Source: Pseudomonadota bacterium (GTDB taxonomy: Bacteria; Pseudomonadota; Gammaproteobacteria; Xanthomonadales; Wenzhouxiangellaceae). From it: DNA of 64,000 nt. The stretch is from positions 496,001-560,000 of the forward strand of contig CP053448.1 in assembly GCA_013285445.1 (NCBI GenBank). The letters run 5' to 3'. The notes under the pieces are model-generated. The model searched no databases. It was not told the origin of the DNA and worked only from the letters and a program-made list of their open reading frames with translations. A program made the position numbers and the translations under genes. Positions 8,821 through 18,400 of this stretch are shown piece after piece. Every line of letters begins with the position of its first letter. Position 1 is the stretch's first letter.

Positions 8821-9424
8821 CGAACCTCGTCCGTCGGGGACGCGGCCCCGACCTACGGCATTGCGGGGGTAGGTCGCGGTCGCATCCGCGATGGTTCGGC
8901 GATTGTCACGACACGCGCGCCGGTTTCGAACCTCGACCGTCGGGGACGCGGCCCCGACCGACCCGATTGCGGGGGTAGGTCGCGGTCGCATCCGCGACGG
9001 TTCGGCGATTGTCACGACACGCGCGCCGGTTCCGAACCTCGTCCGTCGGGGACGCGGCCCCGACCTACGGCATTGCGGGGGTAGGTCGCGGTCGCATCCG
9101 CGATGGTTCGGCGATTGTCACGACACGCGCGCCGGTTCCGAACCTCGTCCGTCGGGGACGCGGCCCCGACCGACCCGATTGCGGGGGTAGGTCGCGGTCG
9201 CATCCGCGACGGTTCGGCGATTGTCACGACACGCGCGCCGGTTCCGAACCTCGTCCGTCGGGGACGCGGCCCCGACCTGCGGCATTGCGGGGGTAGGTCG
9301 CGGTCGCATCCGCGACGGTTCGGCGATTGTCACGACACGCGCGCCGGTTCCGAACCTCGACCGTCGGGGACGCGGCCCCGACCGACCCGATTGCGGGGGT
9401 AGGTCGCGGTCGCATCCGCGACGG
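8821..9424 (+). repeat. Tandem array of six 106-bp units, each an opposed pair of REP-like hairpins
   Basis: Units start at 8821, 8927, 9033, 9139, 9245 and 9351, exactly 106 bases apart; the sixth stops after about 73 bases. Each unit has a first hairpin with stem GTCGGGG/CCCCGAC, a spacer of about 10 bases, then a second hairpin in the opposite sense with stem GTCGCGG/CCGCGAC, and a ~30-base linker. Copies alternate: units 1, 3 and 5 have a CTACGGCATTG-like spacer (CTGCGGCATTG in unit 5), while units 2, 4 and 6 have CGACCCGATTG, so the true period is 212 bases repeated three times. The hairpins belong to the same family as the dispersed elements near 14.8, 23.9 and 36.7 kb. All open frames here are repeat artefacts, so 8767-9565 holds no gene. 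Confidence 0.93.
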
Positions 9425-9462
9425 GCAACGGTCCGGGAACCGAGCAACGGTCCGGGAACCGA
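9425..9462 (+). repeat. Perfect 19-bp tandem duplication at the end of the REP array
   Basis: The 19-mer GCAACGGTCCGGGAACCGA occurs twice head to tail (9425-9443 and 9444-9462), immediately after the truncated sixth REP unit. It marks a junction or slippage site and has no visible coding role. From here to the gene at 9566 I see no further feature. Confidence 0.9.
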
Positions 9463-9565
9463 GTCCGGCGGTTCTGGCGGCGGCAGGAGGGCAGCGCCGG
9501 TGAAAGCACACAGGCGGTATGATGGTTCCGGTGAACCTTTTTGAATCAGGCAGACTACACCGGGG

Positions 9566-11011
9566 ATGAGCCGTCTCGTCATCAATGACTGGCTGCTGAC
9601 CGAGTGCATCCGCCATGCCGAGGAGCGCACGGGGCGACTGCCCGACACGGCGGCACTGGCCATCGCCCGCGATCGTGGAACCGGTCTGCCTGGTCGCATC
9701 TGCACACGCGCCTCGGCGCTGGAGGCAGCTCCTGCGGTGCGCGCCGATATCGCCCGCCTGCGGGGTGCGTTGGCCTGGCTGGGAAGTGCGGCCGGCCTGC
9801 TCGGCCTGCTGGTCGGTGGCCTGGCGGCTCGCGCCGTCATCGCCGATCGCCAGGTCGATATCCTGCTGGCTGCCGCGGCCCTTTTGCTGGTGCCGACTCT
9901 GGTGCTGCTGGCCTGGATTGGCGCCATGCTGCTCGCTGCATTCCGTGGCGGTTCGGGCTCGCTCGGCGGCGGGGTCATCCTGGCCGGGATGCGCTGGCTG
10001 GGCCCACGCCTGCTGGCCTCACGGTACGCCGCCGACGTCATGACGGCGTTCGGTCAGGCCGCAATGACGGTCTGGGGCCGCTGGCGATTGAGCGCCATCG
10101 CGCATGGTTTCTGGTTGGCTTACGCGCTGGGTGCTCTTGCCACCTTGCTGGTGTACTTTTCATTCGTCCAGTATGAGCTCAGCTGGGGTACGACCCTGCT
10201 GAGCGACCAAACCGTGGTTGGCCTGGTCAAGCACCTGGCCGTGTGGCCGGAGTGGCTCGGGTTCATGCCCCCGGCCAGCGAGGACTGGATCATTGCAGGC
10301 CGGGAGGGGGTCGCCAAGGCCCCGGCCCGGGCCGACTGGGCGCACTTCCTGCTGGCCATGATTGCCGCCTGGGCCATCGTTCCGCGGGCGCTGTTGCTGG
10401 CGTTGTCGGCTGGCCTGTCAATCCTGGCCGGCCGACGAATGCGCCTGGACACCACGCAGCCCGGATACCTGCGACTGGCCGCCGACCTGGTTCCGGCCAC
10501 CGGCCGTCGTGAGCAAACCGATCGCCCGCTGCCGCCGGTCGCTCGCCGCCACCGCCGGCGGACACGGCCCGACGCGCGCGGCATCCTGGGCGTGGCGATC
10601 GAGCTCGAGGATCCCGACGGGCGCTCTGCAGGGCGAATACCCGGCATCGAGCTGATCGACCTGGGTCGAGCTGATCATCGGGCCGCCCGCCAGGCAGCGC
10701 TGGAGACGGTGCGGGAACTGCGCCGACCGGCGGCCGCAGTGCTTGGCGTGTGCTCGATGCTGAGAACGCCTGACGCCGGCACGGAGCGGTTTCTCTCCGG
10801 TCTGGCCGATGCTGCATCTGCCCCGCTATGGCTGCTGCTCGATGAAGGCGGCATGCTCGAAGCGCGCGGCGGTGATATCGCACAGCGGCGGGCTGACTGG
10901 CAGGCGCTGGCCGAGCGCGCCGGCGCGCAGATCGTCTTCGTCGATCGTGACCGGCCCGACGCCGCTGAGCTGGCCCGCCTGCACCGCGGCCTGGTCTTGC
11001 AGGAGACCTGA
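9566..11011 (+). CDS. DUF2868-type membrane protein
   Basis: A 481-residue membrane protein of the DUF2868 family, whose biochemical function is unknown. The N-terminal 65 residues are soluble. Two hydrophobic segments follow near residues 68-120, then another pair near 175-205 and 265-300. The C-terminal 170 residues are soluble and Arg/Ala rich, and probably cytoplasmic. The gene ends two bases before a DUF3482 GTPase. This pairing is conserved in proteobacteria and implies that the two proteins work as a unit at the inner membrane. The family call rests on remembered architecture and neighbourhood. Confidence 0.75.
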   Translation: MSRLVINDWLLTECIRHAEERTGRLPDTAALAIARDRGTGLPGRICTRASALEAAPAVRADIARLRGALAWLGSAAGLLGLLVGGLAARAVIADRQVDILLAAAALLLVPTLVLLAWIGAMLLAAFRGGSGSLGGGVILAGMRWLGPRLLASRYAADVMTAFGQAAMTVWGRWRLSAIAHGFWLAYALGALATLLVYFSFVQYELSWGTTLLSDQTVVGLVKHLAVWPEWLGFMPPASEDWIIAGREGVAKAPARADWAHFLLAMIAAWAIVPRALLLALSAGLSILAGRRMRLDTTQPGYLRLAADLVPATGRREQTDRPLPPVARRHRRRTRPDARGILGVAIELEDPDGRSAGRIPGIELIDLGRADHRAARQAALETVRELRRPAAAVLGVCSMLRTPDAGTERFLSGLADAASAPLWLLLDEGGMLEARGGDIAQRRADWQALAERAGAQIVFVDRDRPDAAELARLHRGLVLQET

Positions 11012-11013
11012 GG

Positions 11014-12387
11014 ATGAACCGATCGGCCTTGCGCATCGCCGTGGTCGGCCATACCAACACCGGCAAGACCTCGCTGGTGCGCACCCTGACCCATGATCGC
11101 GCCTTCGGCGAGATTGCCGACCGCGGCGGTACGACCCGCCAGGTCGCTGCTGCCCGGCTGGCAGATGATTCGGGCACGCTGATCGAACTGTTCGACTCGC
11201 CCGGACTGGAAAGTGCGCCGGCGTTGATCGAATGGCTGGAACGTCAGCCCGGACAGCGCCATGACGGGCCGATGCGCATTCGTGCGCTGCTTGAAAACGA
11301 GCAAGCGCGGGGGGAGTTCGACCAGGAGTCACGGGTACTCGAGCTGATGCTTGGGGTGGACGTCGGGCTCTACGTCATCGATGCGCGTGAGCCGGTGCTG
11401 GAAAAGTACCAGGATGAACTGGCAGTACTGGCACTGTGTGCCCGGCCGCTGGTGGCGGTACTCAATTTCACCGCTGCTGGCGACAGCCGAGAGCGCGAGT
11501 GGCGCGATGCCCTGGCGCGGGTCAATCTGCACAGCGTTTTGGCATTTGATGCCGCGGTGCGTGATCCGGCAACCGAGCTGCGGCTGTTTGAAAAACTGCG
11601 CAGCCTGCTTGATGAGGCCGAGTCCGTGTTGACGGCCTGGCTGGTTTACCGCCGCCGGGAGGAACAGCAGCGCTTGCATGCTGCCTGTCAGGCCGTGGCG
11701 GATTTACTCATCGATGCTGCAGCCGTGGTGCGGGAAACCGGCGTATCGGATGCCGCCGATCGCGCCGTCACAGTGCGCGAGCTGCAAGATGCGGTGCGCG
11801 AGCGCGAGCAGGCATGCGTCAATTTGCTGCTCGAGCTGTTCCGATTCGGTCCGGAGGACTATCGTGACGCCGAACTGCCGCTGACAGACGGTCGCTGGAG
11901 CGCCGATCTGTTCGACAGTGAGACACTGCGACAGTACGGCCTGTCCACGTCGCGCCATGCCGCGGCCGGGGCTGGTGCCGGGGCGGTTGTGGATGTCGGC
12001 ACCGGTGGGCTGTCGCTCGGCGCGGGCACGCTGGCCGGAGCTGCCATTGGTGCCGGGATTGGCCTGGTGCGCAGTGCAGGCGCCCGGCTCGTCGATCGCG
12101 CGCGCGGCCGCGAGCAGATTCGCGTCGATGACGCCACGCTTCGCCTGCTGGCGGCGCGCCATCAGGCGCTTCTGAAGGCGCTCCAGAGACGCGGTCACGG
12201 CAGTGCAGCACCGATCAGCCAGCAGCGTGATCCCGGCCGGACTTTCACGCGCTTGCCCGGCCCGCTCAGGCGGGCCCGCCATCGCCCGCGCTGGTCGACG
12301 CTCAATGGCAGCTTTGCCACCGATAGCGGCCGCGAGGCCACGCGTGAGGCCTTGGTCCGATGGTTGGCCAAGTCGCTTGCCGGATAG
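11014..12387 (+). CDS. DUF3482-type GTPase paired with the DUF2868 protein
   Basis: A 457-residue P-loop GTPase. The N-terminal G domain has the Walker A motif GHTNTGKTS (residues 12-20), a switch threonine in RGGTTRQV (near residues 38-45), and G3-like FDSPGLES. The expected G4 NKxD is replaced by LNFTA (about residue 150). The DUF3482 region follows, with long helices and a glycine/alanine-rich stretch (about 320-355) that could insert in or lie on the membrane. It resembles Era/YeeP-like septation GTPases in the G domain only. It is translationally coupled to the upstream membrane protein (two-base gap). The cellular role is unknown; the tight pairing suggests a GTP-controlled inner-membrane complex. 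Confidence 0.8.
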   Translation: MNRSALRIAVVGHTNTGKTSLVRTLTHDRAFGEIADRGGTTRQVAAARLADDSGTLIELFDSPGLESAPALIEWLERQPGQRHDGPMRIRALLENEQARGEFDQESRVLELMLGVDVGLYVIDAREPVLEKYQDELAVLALCARPLVAVLNFTAAGDSREREWRDALARVNLHSVLAFDAAVRDPATELRLFEKLRSLLDEAESVLTAWLVYRRREEQQRLHAACQAVADLLIDAAAVVRETGVSDAADRAVTVRELQDAVREREQACVNLLLELFRFGPEDYRDAELPLTDGRWSADLFDSETLRQYGLSTSRHAAAGAGAGAVVDVGTGGLSLGAGTLAGAAIGAGIGLVRSAGARLVDRARGREQIRVDDATLRLLAARHQALLKALQRRGHGSAAPISQQRDPGRTFTRLPGPLRRARHRPRWSTLNGSFATDSGREATREALVRWLAKSLAG

Positions 12388-12507
12388 TGCCGGAAAAGGC
12401 GCCAGTTCCTGGCGCATGCGGCCCATCCGGCCTGCTGCTTTTTTGCCGTATCTGAGCGTAGCCGCCGACGCGGTCTGGCGGACCATCACGGCCGGCGATG
12501 GCTCAAC

Positions 12508-12536
12508 TGGTATTCAAAGACATTCCGGCGTACAAT
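12508..12536 (+). promoter_or_regulatory. Possible cspA promoter and start of a long leader
   Basis: TACAAT at 12531-12536 is a good -10 element. The hexamer 17 bases upstream, TGGTAT (12508-12513), is a poor -35. Transcription would start near 12543 and leave an untranslated leader of about 120 bases before the cold-shock gene at 12665, the length usual for cold-regulated csp mRNAs. The 277-base stretch 12388-12664 holds nothing else I can identify. Confidence 0.4.
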
Positions 12537-12664
12537 GATTAAGCCTGCGGTCTATGGCGGTGTGAGTTAAGGTAGATCCCTCCGAAAAGGCAGTTCTCCG
12601 AGACCCCTCTGATTCATACGCTGCAAGCGCTTTTGTTTCATATTACATACAGGTAGCAAGTATC

Positions 12665-12868
12665 ATGGCAACAGGTTCAGTCAAATGGTTCAACGAAGCC
12701 AAGGGGTTTGGTTTCATCAGCCAGGACGATGGTGGCAAGGACGTTTTCGTTCACTTTTCGGCCATCCAGGGATCCGGCTTCAGGACTCTGGCCGAAGGTC
12801 AGAAAGTCAGTTTCGATATCCAGGAAGGCCCCAAGGGCCCGCAGGCGGCCAACGTCGTCCCGGCCTGA
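12665..12868 (+). CDS. Cold-shock protein, CspA family
   Basis: This 67-residue single-domain cold-shock protein binds single-stranded RNA and DNA and acts as an RNA chaperone. The RNP1 motif KGFGFI (about residues 14-19) and RNP2 motif VFVHFS (about 27-32) are intact. Length, the [21 protein letters not shown] start and the acidic pI are all typical. It is a lone gene with a long leader and its own terminator. Bacteria carry several paralogues, so a specific csp letter cannot be assigned. Confidence 0.95.
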   Translation: MATGSVKWFNEAKGFGFISQDDGGKDVFVHFSAIQGSGFRTLAEGQKVSFDIQEGPKGPQAANVVPA

Positions 12869-12890
12869 ATCATTTGCGGAGAAATAGTGC

Positions 12891-12918
12891 AAAAACCCCG
12901 CCGCGGCGGGGTTTTTTT
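12891..12918 (+). terminator. Rho-independent terminator after the cold-shock gene
   Basis: A run of A, a self-complementary CCCCGCCGCGGCGGGG stem and seven T follow the stop codon by about 22 bases. The A-run before and T-run after make it potentially active in both directions. Confidence 0.92.
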
Positions 12919-13065
12919 GTGCCTGGCTTGCGAGGCTGCCGCTTTCAGGGTGCCTCTGGTCGATGAACCGTGGAGCACCCCTGGATCATTGATCAAGGGT
13001 TTCCCGGGTGGTGGATGACTACTGGTGGGACTGTTGGGGGCAACTGGCTGACAAGGAGCAATGAG

Positions 13066-13644
13066 ATGTTCAATCCCGGCAAGACACTCGCGCTGATCAG
13101 CGGCTGCCTGAGCAGTCCGCGCGCGACCTGGCAATCCTATCTGGAAGAAAACCCGGGCTGGCAGCGCACCGCCCTGGAATTGACCGTGCCTATGATCGTG
13201 CTGGCGGTGCTGGTTGGCTGGATTCTTTCGCTGGTGTTTGGCACCTACTTGTACTATGGCTATGGCCGTGGCGCGATTGCGGCGCTGATTGTTGGTCTGG
13301 CTGGTGCTGCAATCAGCATTGTGGTCGTCAGTTTTCTGATCAGCTTCCTCGCCGGCGCACTGGGCGGTCAGGCCCGCTTCGACCGTGCGTTCGCCGGCGC
13401 GTCGCTGGCCATGGTGCCCGCCTGGGTCGGGCTGGCGGTCAGCCCGATTCCGTTTCTCGGCTGGCTGTTGCAGCTGGTCGGGTCGATCACGGCGCTGGTG
13501 TTTCTCTACAAGGTCATTCCACTGGCTGTTTCAGTGCCGGAAAACAAGCGGGTGATCCATTTCGTGCTGCTCATCGTGCTGGCCATTGTCATCCAGCTGG
13601 TGCTTGGCCTGATGCTCGGCGCCGGAACGTCGCTGCCGGGTTAA
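13066..13644 (+). CDS. Yip1-family integral membrane protein
   Basis: A 192-residue protein with five hydrophobic segments (about residues 35-60, 68-95, 110-135, 138-155 and 163-188), matching the bacterial Yip1/YIF1-like family. The start at 13066 is chosen because AAGGAG lies seven bases upstream and the sequence MFNPGKTLALISGC begins the conserved region. An upstream in-frame ATG at 12970 lacks such a site. Function in bacteria is unknown. It is convergent with the lipoprotein gene at 13703; the 58 bases between contain an ACGCG/CGCGT inverted repeat that could end transcription. Confidence 0.8.
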   Translation: MFNPGKTLALISGCLSSPRATWQSYLEENPGWQRTALELTVPMIVLAVLVGWILSLVFGTYLYYGYGRGAIAALIVGLAGAAISIVVVSFLISFLAGALGGQARFDRAFAGASLAMVPAWVGLAVSPIPFLGWLLQLVGSITALVFLYKVIPLAVSVPENKRVIHFVLLIVLAIVIQLVLGLMLGAGTSLPG

Positions 13645-13702
13645 TCTCACTCAGAGCTACGGACGCGTTTGCCCGCAAGGCGCGTGCGTGTGCAGAGGCT
13701 CC

Positions 13703-14143
13703 CTAGGAAAAATCCTGCGCCGGATTGCCGGCCGGGGCCTGGCTGCGCTTGGCCGGGCATAAAAAGGGCTGGCCGTCACTGCCGGCGTGATAGTGCCAGG
13801 CCTGGCCGCCGGCGCGCAGGCGAATGAAGTAGCCTTCGACCAGTGCCTGGGTATACATCATGCCTTCCTCGGGACAGCCGAGTGCGCCATTAGCCCAGGT
13901 CACCGGGCGTGCCTCGATCACGTCGATCTTCTCGGGGTCGACGCCCGAGCGTTCGCTAAGCTCATTGCGCGCGGCCTCGACTGCCTGCTCCAGGCTGAAG
14001 GTGTCGGCATCGTCACTCATGCTTGCTTCCTCCACCGGGGGGGTGGCTGCCTCCTGGTTCGAATTGGATGGTCCCGTGCAGCCGGCCAGCAGCACGATGA
14101 GCATCGCTGCCAGGCCCGATCGTATCGCGGTTTCTGACGACAT
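13703..14143 (-). CDS. Small predicted lipoprotein of unknown function
   Basis: A 146-residue protein with a lipoprotein signal: hydrophobic residues 10-20 followed by lipobox LLAGC with Cys22. A low-complexity acidic linker (about 25-48) leads to a compact C-terminal domain containing WANGALGCPEEGMMYTQ, a GYFIRL strand, AWHYHAG, and a final Cys in PFLCP. The two cysteines could form a disulphide. I have seen similar GCPxPGxxYTQ...YHxG...C patterns in uncharacterised secreted proteins, but I cannot name a function. The second residue after the lipobox Cys is Gly, not Asp, so outer-membrane retention is expected. Confidence 0.7.
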   Translation of the reverse strand: MSSETAIRSGLAAMLIVLLAGCTGPSNSNQEAATPPVEEASMSDDADTFSLEQAVEAARNELSERSGVDPEKIDVIEARPVTWANGALGCPEEGMMYTQALVEGYFIRLRAGGQAWHYHAGSDGQPFLCPAKRSQAPAGNPAQDFS

Positions 14144-14214
14144 CGGCTTGATTCCATTTGGTCTGGTTCGCCCGATTATGGCACTGTGTGCCCAACATTG
14201 CAGGTGGATGCAGC

Positions 14215-14802
14215 ATGGACCAGAAGGCGACCCGATGCGACTGGTGTGGTGACGACCCGCTCTACCGACGCTACCACGACCGGGAATGGGGCGTGCCGGT
14301 GCACGACGACCGCCGTCTGTTCGAATTCCTGGTGCTGGAAGGCGCCCAGGCAGGTCTGGCCTGGATCACGATCCTGCGCAAGCGAGAGGGGTATCGGAAG
14401 GCCTTTGCGCAGTTCGATCCCGCTGCGGTGGCGCGATTCGGCCAGCGCGATGTCGAGCGCCTGATGAATGATGTCTCGATCGTCAGGAATCGCCTCAAGA
14501 TCGAGGCGGCAATCTCGAATGCCCGGGCCTTCCTGGAAGTGCAGAAGGCGTTCGGGAGTTTTGATGACTACATCTGGGGCTTTGTCGACGGCGAACCGAT
14601 CCTCAACCGGTTCGGGCGCCAGGCGGACATTCCCGCCCGGACCGAGCTGTCGAACACCATCAGTAAAGATCTTCGGCGACGTGGCTTTCGGTTCGTTGGC
14701 CCGACCATCGTGTATGCCCACATGCAGGCGACCGGCATGGTCAACGACCACGTGGTGGATTGTTTCCGGTGGCGGGAACTGGCGGAGGGAACCGGTCCCT
14801 GA
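14215..14802 (+). CDS. tag: DNA-3-methyladenine glycosylase I
   Basis: Tag removes 3-methyladenine from alkylated DNA in base excision repair. The 195 residues match E. coli Tag (187) and keep the zinc-binding N-terminus RCDWCGDDPLYRRYHDREWG, with Cys at about residues 7 and 10, and the conserved FEFLVLEGAQAGLAW and FRFVGPTIVYAHMQATGMVNDH segments that line the base pocket and supply the late zinc-ligand histidine and cysteine. The start at 14215 follows AGGTGG by seven bases; the longer frame from 14158 lacks conservation. REP-like elements follow the gene directly. Confidence 0.95.
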   Translation: MDQKATRCDWCGDDPLYRRYHDREWGVPVHDDRRLFEFLVLEGAQAGLAWITILRKREGYRKAFAQFDPAAVARFGQRDVERLMNDVSIVRNRLKIEAAISNARAFLEVQKAFGSFDDYIWGFVDGEPILNRFGRQADIPARTELSNTISKDLRRRGFRFVGPTIVYAHMQATGMVNDHVVDCFRWRELAEGTGP

Positions 14803-14803
14803 T

Positions 14804-14930
14804 CGGAGCCTCGTCCGTCGGGGATGCGACCCCGACCTACGCGGGTCTCGCACAGGTCGGGGCGCGCTTGAGAGCCGGGTGGGGCAACCGGAGCCTCGTG
14901 GGTCGGGGATGCGACCCTGGCCGACGCGGG
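14804..14930 (+). repeat. Two REP-like hairpin elements in direct orientation
   Basis: Two copies of the motif family that forms the array at 8821 lie 85 bases apart, both beginning CGGAGCCTCGT. The first (stem GTCGGGG/CCCCGAC at about 14816-14836) is perfect. The second (about 14902-14925) has decayed on its right arm (CCTGGCCGAC). They fill most of the 142-base gap between tag and the thioesterase gene, where two transcripts converge. Confidence 0.82.
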
Positions 14931-14944
14931 CCTGGATCAACGAG

Positions 14945-15409
14945 TTACCAGCGATGGTAGGCCGGATGCCCGGGTTTTACCGCAACGAACCTGCCGGTGG
15001 CCCGGTCGCAGAGTTCGCCACCGGCTGACAGTTCGGCCTCGACGGTCACGATGCGGTCGTCGGAGTCGGTCACCCAGGCCTCCAGGTGCAGGGGTCCGTC
15101 CGAAGGGGTCGGGCGGCGCAGCTTGACGCTGTATTCCATCGTCACTGTGCACGGCGGCTTGTCGAGGCCCTGCGACTGCATCAGGTGCCAGGCCGCGGTC
15201 CAGTTCATGTGGCAGTCGAGCAGCGAGCCGATGATGCCGCCATTGAGTACGCCGGGGAACGCCTCGTGATACGGCTCGGGCTGCCAGTCGGCGACGACGC
15301 GTTCGCCTTGCGCAAAGGAACGGATGCGCAGGCCCTTGTCGTTGGCTGGTCCGCAGCCGAAGCAGGCGTTGTGCGGGGCGTAGCGTTCCTGCAAGCAGGG
15401 TTCGTTCAT
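14945..15409 (-). CDS. PaaI-type hotdog-fold thioesterase
   Basis: A 154-residue single hotdog domain of the 4HBT/PaaI thioesterase family, which hydrolyses acyl-CoA thioesters in the cytoplasm. The segment HEAFPGVLNGGIIGSLLDCHMNW (about residues 48-70) holds the conserved HxxxPGxxxGGxxxxLxD-type active-site helix with Asp as the likely catalytic acid. VEYSVKLRRP-type strands follow. The Cys-rich N-terminus (ACFGCGPAN, about 15-23) is common in one subgroup. No neighbouring pathway gives a substrate. Confidence 0.82.
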   Translation of the reverse strand: MNEPCLQERYAPHNACFGCGPANDKGLRIRSFAQGERVVADWQPEPYHEAFPGVLNGGIIGSLLDCHMNWTAAWHLMQSQGLDKPPCTVTMEYSVKLRRPTPSDGPLHLEAWVTDSDDRIVTVEAELSAGGELCDRATGRFVAVKPGHPAYHRW

Positions 15410-15476
15410 CGGGTTGCGTTTCGGGTGTGTGTGCCGCTTAGTATGCCAAGTTCATCGCCGGGGCGCTGCGGCCGGT

Positions 15477-18400
15477 TCAGTTGTTGACCGTATAGCTTAG
15501 ATCAACGCCGGTGTCGCGTTCGCCGGACACCACGCGCACGCCCCAGCGGCGCGAGAACTCGTAGCGGCCCGACAGCACGTTGCCGGTCTCGAACAGGCCC
15601 ACGCCGTAGCTGACGAACAGGTTCGGCAGCAGGTAGAGGCCGACGTTGAGCGCGCCCTGGCCGCCGGCATGGTCGAAATCCGAACCGGTCACCACGTAGG
15701 CCAGGGCCTTTTCCTCGCTGGTCGGCGGATCGGTGTAGAGGCGGATGTCCGGGTTGCGCGCGCTGCCGGCGATGTGCACGCCGGCGGCCTCGACTTCCGG
15801 GTCGCCGAAGATATCGCGCACCGCGCGAATGTCCAGGCGCGGGTCGTCGATCGGCTGGCCGGAGAAGATCACTTCACCGCCGTTGATCTCCAGGTTCTGG
15901 CCGTAGGCGCGGTAGGAACCTTCGGGCAGGCGAATGGTGCCGCTGCCCTGCGGGCGTGGCGGGCCGTTCCAGGCCAGCTCGATGCCGCCGGCCAGCTCGG
16001 TCTGGAACCCTTCGCTCGCCAGGCTGGCGTCGTCACCCAGGTCGATGGCCACACGTCCGTGAACTTGCCGCCGCTCGGCCGCCACTGCTGCCTCGTCCTC
16101 GTTGGTCTCGCCCAGCACCCGGACGTCGGGCGAGGGCCGGACGCGCTCGGCCGCGCCCGGCGGCAGTCCGCCGCGCAGGCGATCGATGCGCACCTGTCCG
16201 TCGACGTCGATGCTTTCCGGGCCGGCGCGCAGGCTAATCGCCGGGCTGGCCGAGATCGCCAGCCATTCGGCGCCGGCGAAGGCGAAGCGCTCGCCGTCGA
16301 TCCGACTCTCGAGGCGCCAGCCCCCGTCGGCCAGGCTGGCTTCGCCGTTCAGACGCAGCTGGCCGTCACCCGATTGTGCGCGGGCAGAGAGCGTGGCCCG
16401 GTCGGCCGATCCGGCCAGCTCGATTTCGATGGCGCGCACGTCCAGCCCCAGCGGTGCGTACAGCAGGCTGCCGTTCTGAATCGCCAGCTGTCCGCTGATC
16501 GACGGGCTGGTCACGGAACCGGTCAGTTCGACGCGGCCGCTGGCGGCGCCGCCAATGCGGTCGACGCGCGGCACCAGGTGGGCGAAGGCAGCGATCTCCG
16601 GCAGGTCGAGCCGGGCTTCTCCCTCGATTTCGGTAGCGGCCGGATCGCGCAGGTCGGCCAGGCGGGCCTGGCCGCGAAGCTCGGTGGCGCCTTCCAGTCT
16701 TGCCTGGAGTTCGAGCGCCAGGGAACGGTTCTCCCCCGGCTCGAGGTCGAGATTCAGCGACTCGATGCTGAGCAGGTCTTCGTCTTCGCCGATGGCACGC
16801 AGGGCGCCGGCGTCGAGTCTCAGTGATCCGCCAAGACGCGCCAGGCCGAACCGGTCCCAGCCGGCTTCGATCCGGCCCGACAGGGGCGTGGTCAGCGAAA
16901 ACACCGGGTTGAGCGGCAGCAGCAGAAGATCCATCGGCACCTGCTCGATGCGCGCGGCCACCCGACCGGTTTCGCCGGCTTCGAGCGCGTCCAGGCACAG
17001 CCGGCCCGGATTGCCGTTGCCCTGTGCCAGGCAGCTGGCCTGGGCGCGAACGCTGCCGCCCGCGACGCGGACCGGCAACGCCCCGGTCAGCTGCCAGTCG
17101 CCGGCGGCGGTGTCGTACAGGTCCAGGCGCAGCAGCTCACCGCGCCAGTCGGCGCCGCCTTGCAGGCAGTCGGGCCATTCGCCGCCGGCCGCCAGGCCGA
17201 TGCGACCGCGCGCGCCGGCGGCGGTCAACTCGAAGCGGTGATCGGCGCAGCCGCCGGCGAGCGTGAGTTCGAGCGTTTCGATCCGGTCCCAGGGGCGCAG
17301 GTCCAGGTTGCGCGCTTCGACGGCCAGGTCGACCTCCGGCTTCTCGAGCCAGCCCAGGGCCAGCTCGATATCGGCCTCGTCGAGGTTGTAGTCGCGGTAG
17401 CGGAGTTGTTCAACCTGTCCGGCCAGCTCAGCCGTGCCGGACCCGGGGTCGAAGCCGCCGTGCAGGCTGGCGCGGCCTTCCAGATCCGGCCAGAGCTGGT
17501 CCAGGGCAACGGCGTCCAGCTCGAACTGCCAGTCGGCTGATTCCAGGTTGGCCAGGCTGATGCGGTTCTCTCCCAGGCGCAGCTCAAGGGCGGCCGATTC
17601 CGGGCGGTCGTCCAGCCAGGCCAGCCGACCCGTCCCGTCCAGCGACTGCCCGCGCAGCCGGCCTTCGAGGCGCTCGACGTCGACGTCGGCGCGCAGGTGC
17701 TCGTCGCGGCTGAGCCGCAGTCGGGCACTGCCGCTGATGCTGCCCGGGAGCTGCACGACCAGCACGCCGGGGTCGAAGCCCTGCACGTCGACGATGAGAT
17801 CGGCCGACAGGCCCGGCGCCCAGGCCAGGCTGCCGTGCACGGAAAGCGAGCCGGCCTCGCCGGCGTCGACTCCCAGATGCTCGATTTGCGCGCCCTCGGC
17901 CGATCCGCTGGCGCGCGCCTCGACGCGCGCTGTCGGTGACCGCGGGCCCTCTATTACGGCCTCGAGCCGGGTACGCCAGTCGCTGATGCGGCCTTCCAGG
18001 CGCAGCCGGCCGGATTCGCTGGCCACCAGCGGTTCGCGCTCGTCGCTGACCGGCGGCCAGGTGAACTGCCGCCACTCCAGGATCGCGTCGATGCGGTCTT
18101 CGCCCGGGTCGATGCGGCCGCTGCCGGTCACGCTCAGCTCGCCGGGTGATGCGCTGAGCGCCAAGCTTTCGATTTCGATCACGCCGCCTTCGGTGCTTGC
18201 CGTGAGCTCGCCCGAGACCCGGCCCTGGTTGGGCCAGTCCGGGTAGAGCGGCGTGAGGTCGAGCGATTCCAGCCGCAGACTGGCGCTGGATGCCGGCGCC
18301 GATGCCGACCAGTCGAGCCCGCCGCTGCCGCTGATGCGCCCGTCGAGCACGTCGGCTTCCAGCGACTCGATCGTCAGCGACTGGGTGCCACCGGACAGGG

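Noticed and set aside
8821..9424. Possible CRISPR array
   Set aside because: The period is 106 bases with no unique spacers of uniform size; the whole unit is repeated, and no cas gene is nearby.
8794..9616. Several open frames of 71-130 codons across the tandem array on both strands
   Set aside because: They repeat the same Arg/Gly/Pro-rich sequence every 106 bases, have no ribosome binding sites and arise because the repeat lacks stops in these frames.
15669..16826. 385-codon frame antisense to tamB
   Set aside because: The composition mirrors the repetitive tamB sequence; no start signal or family.
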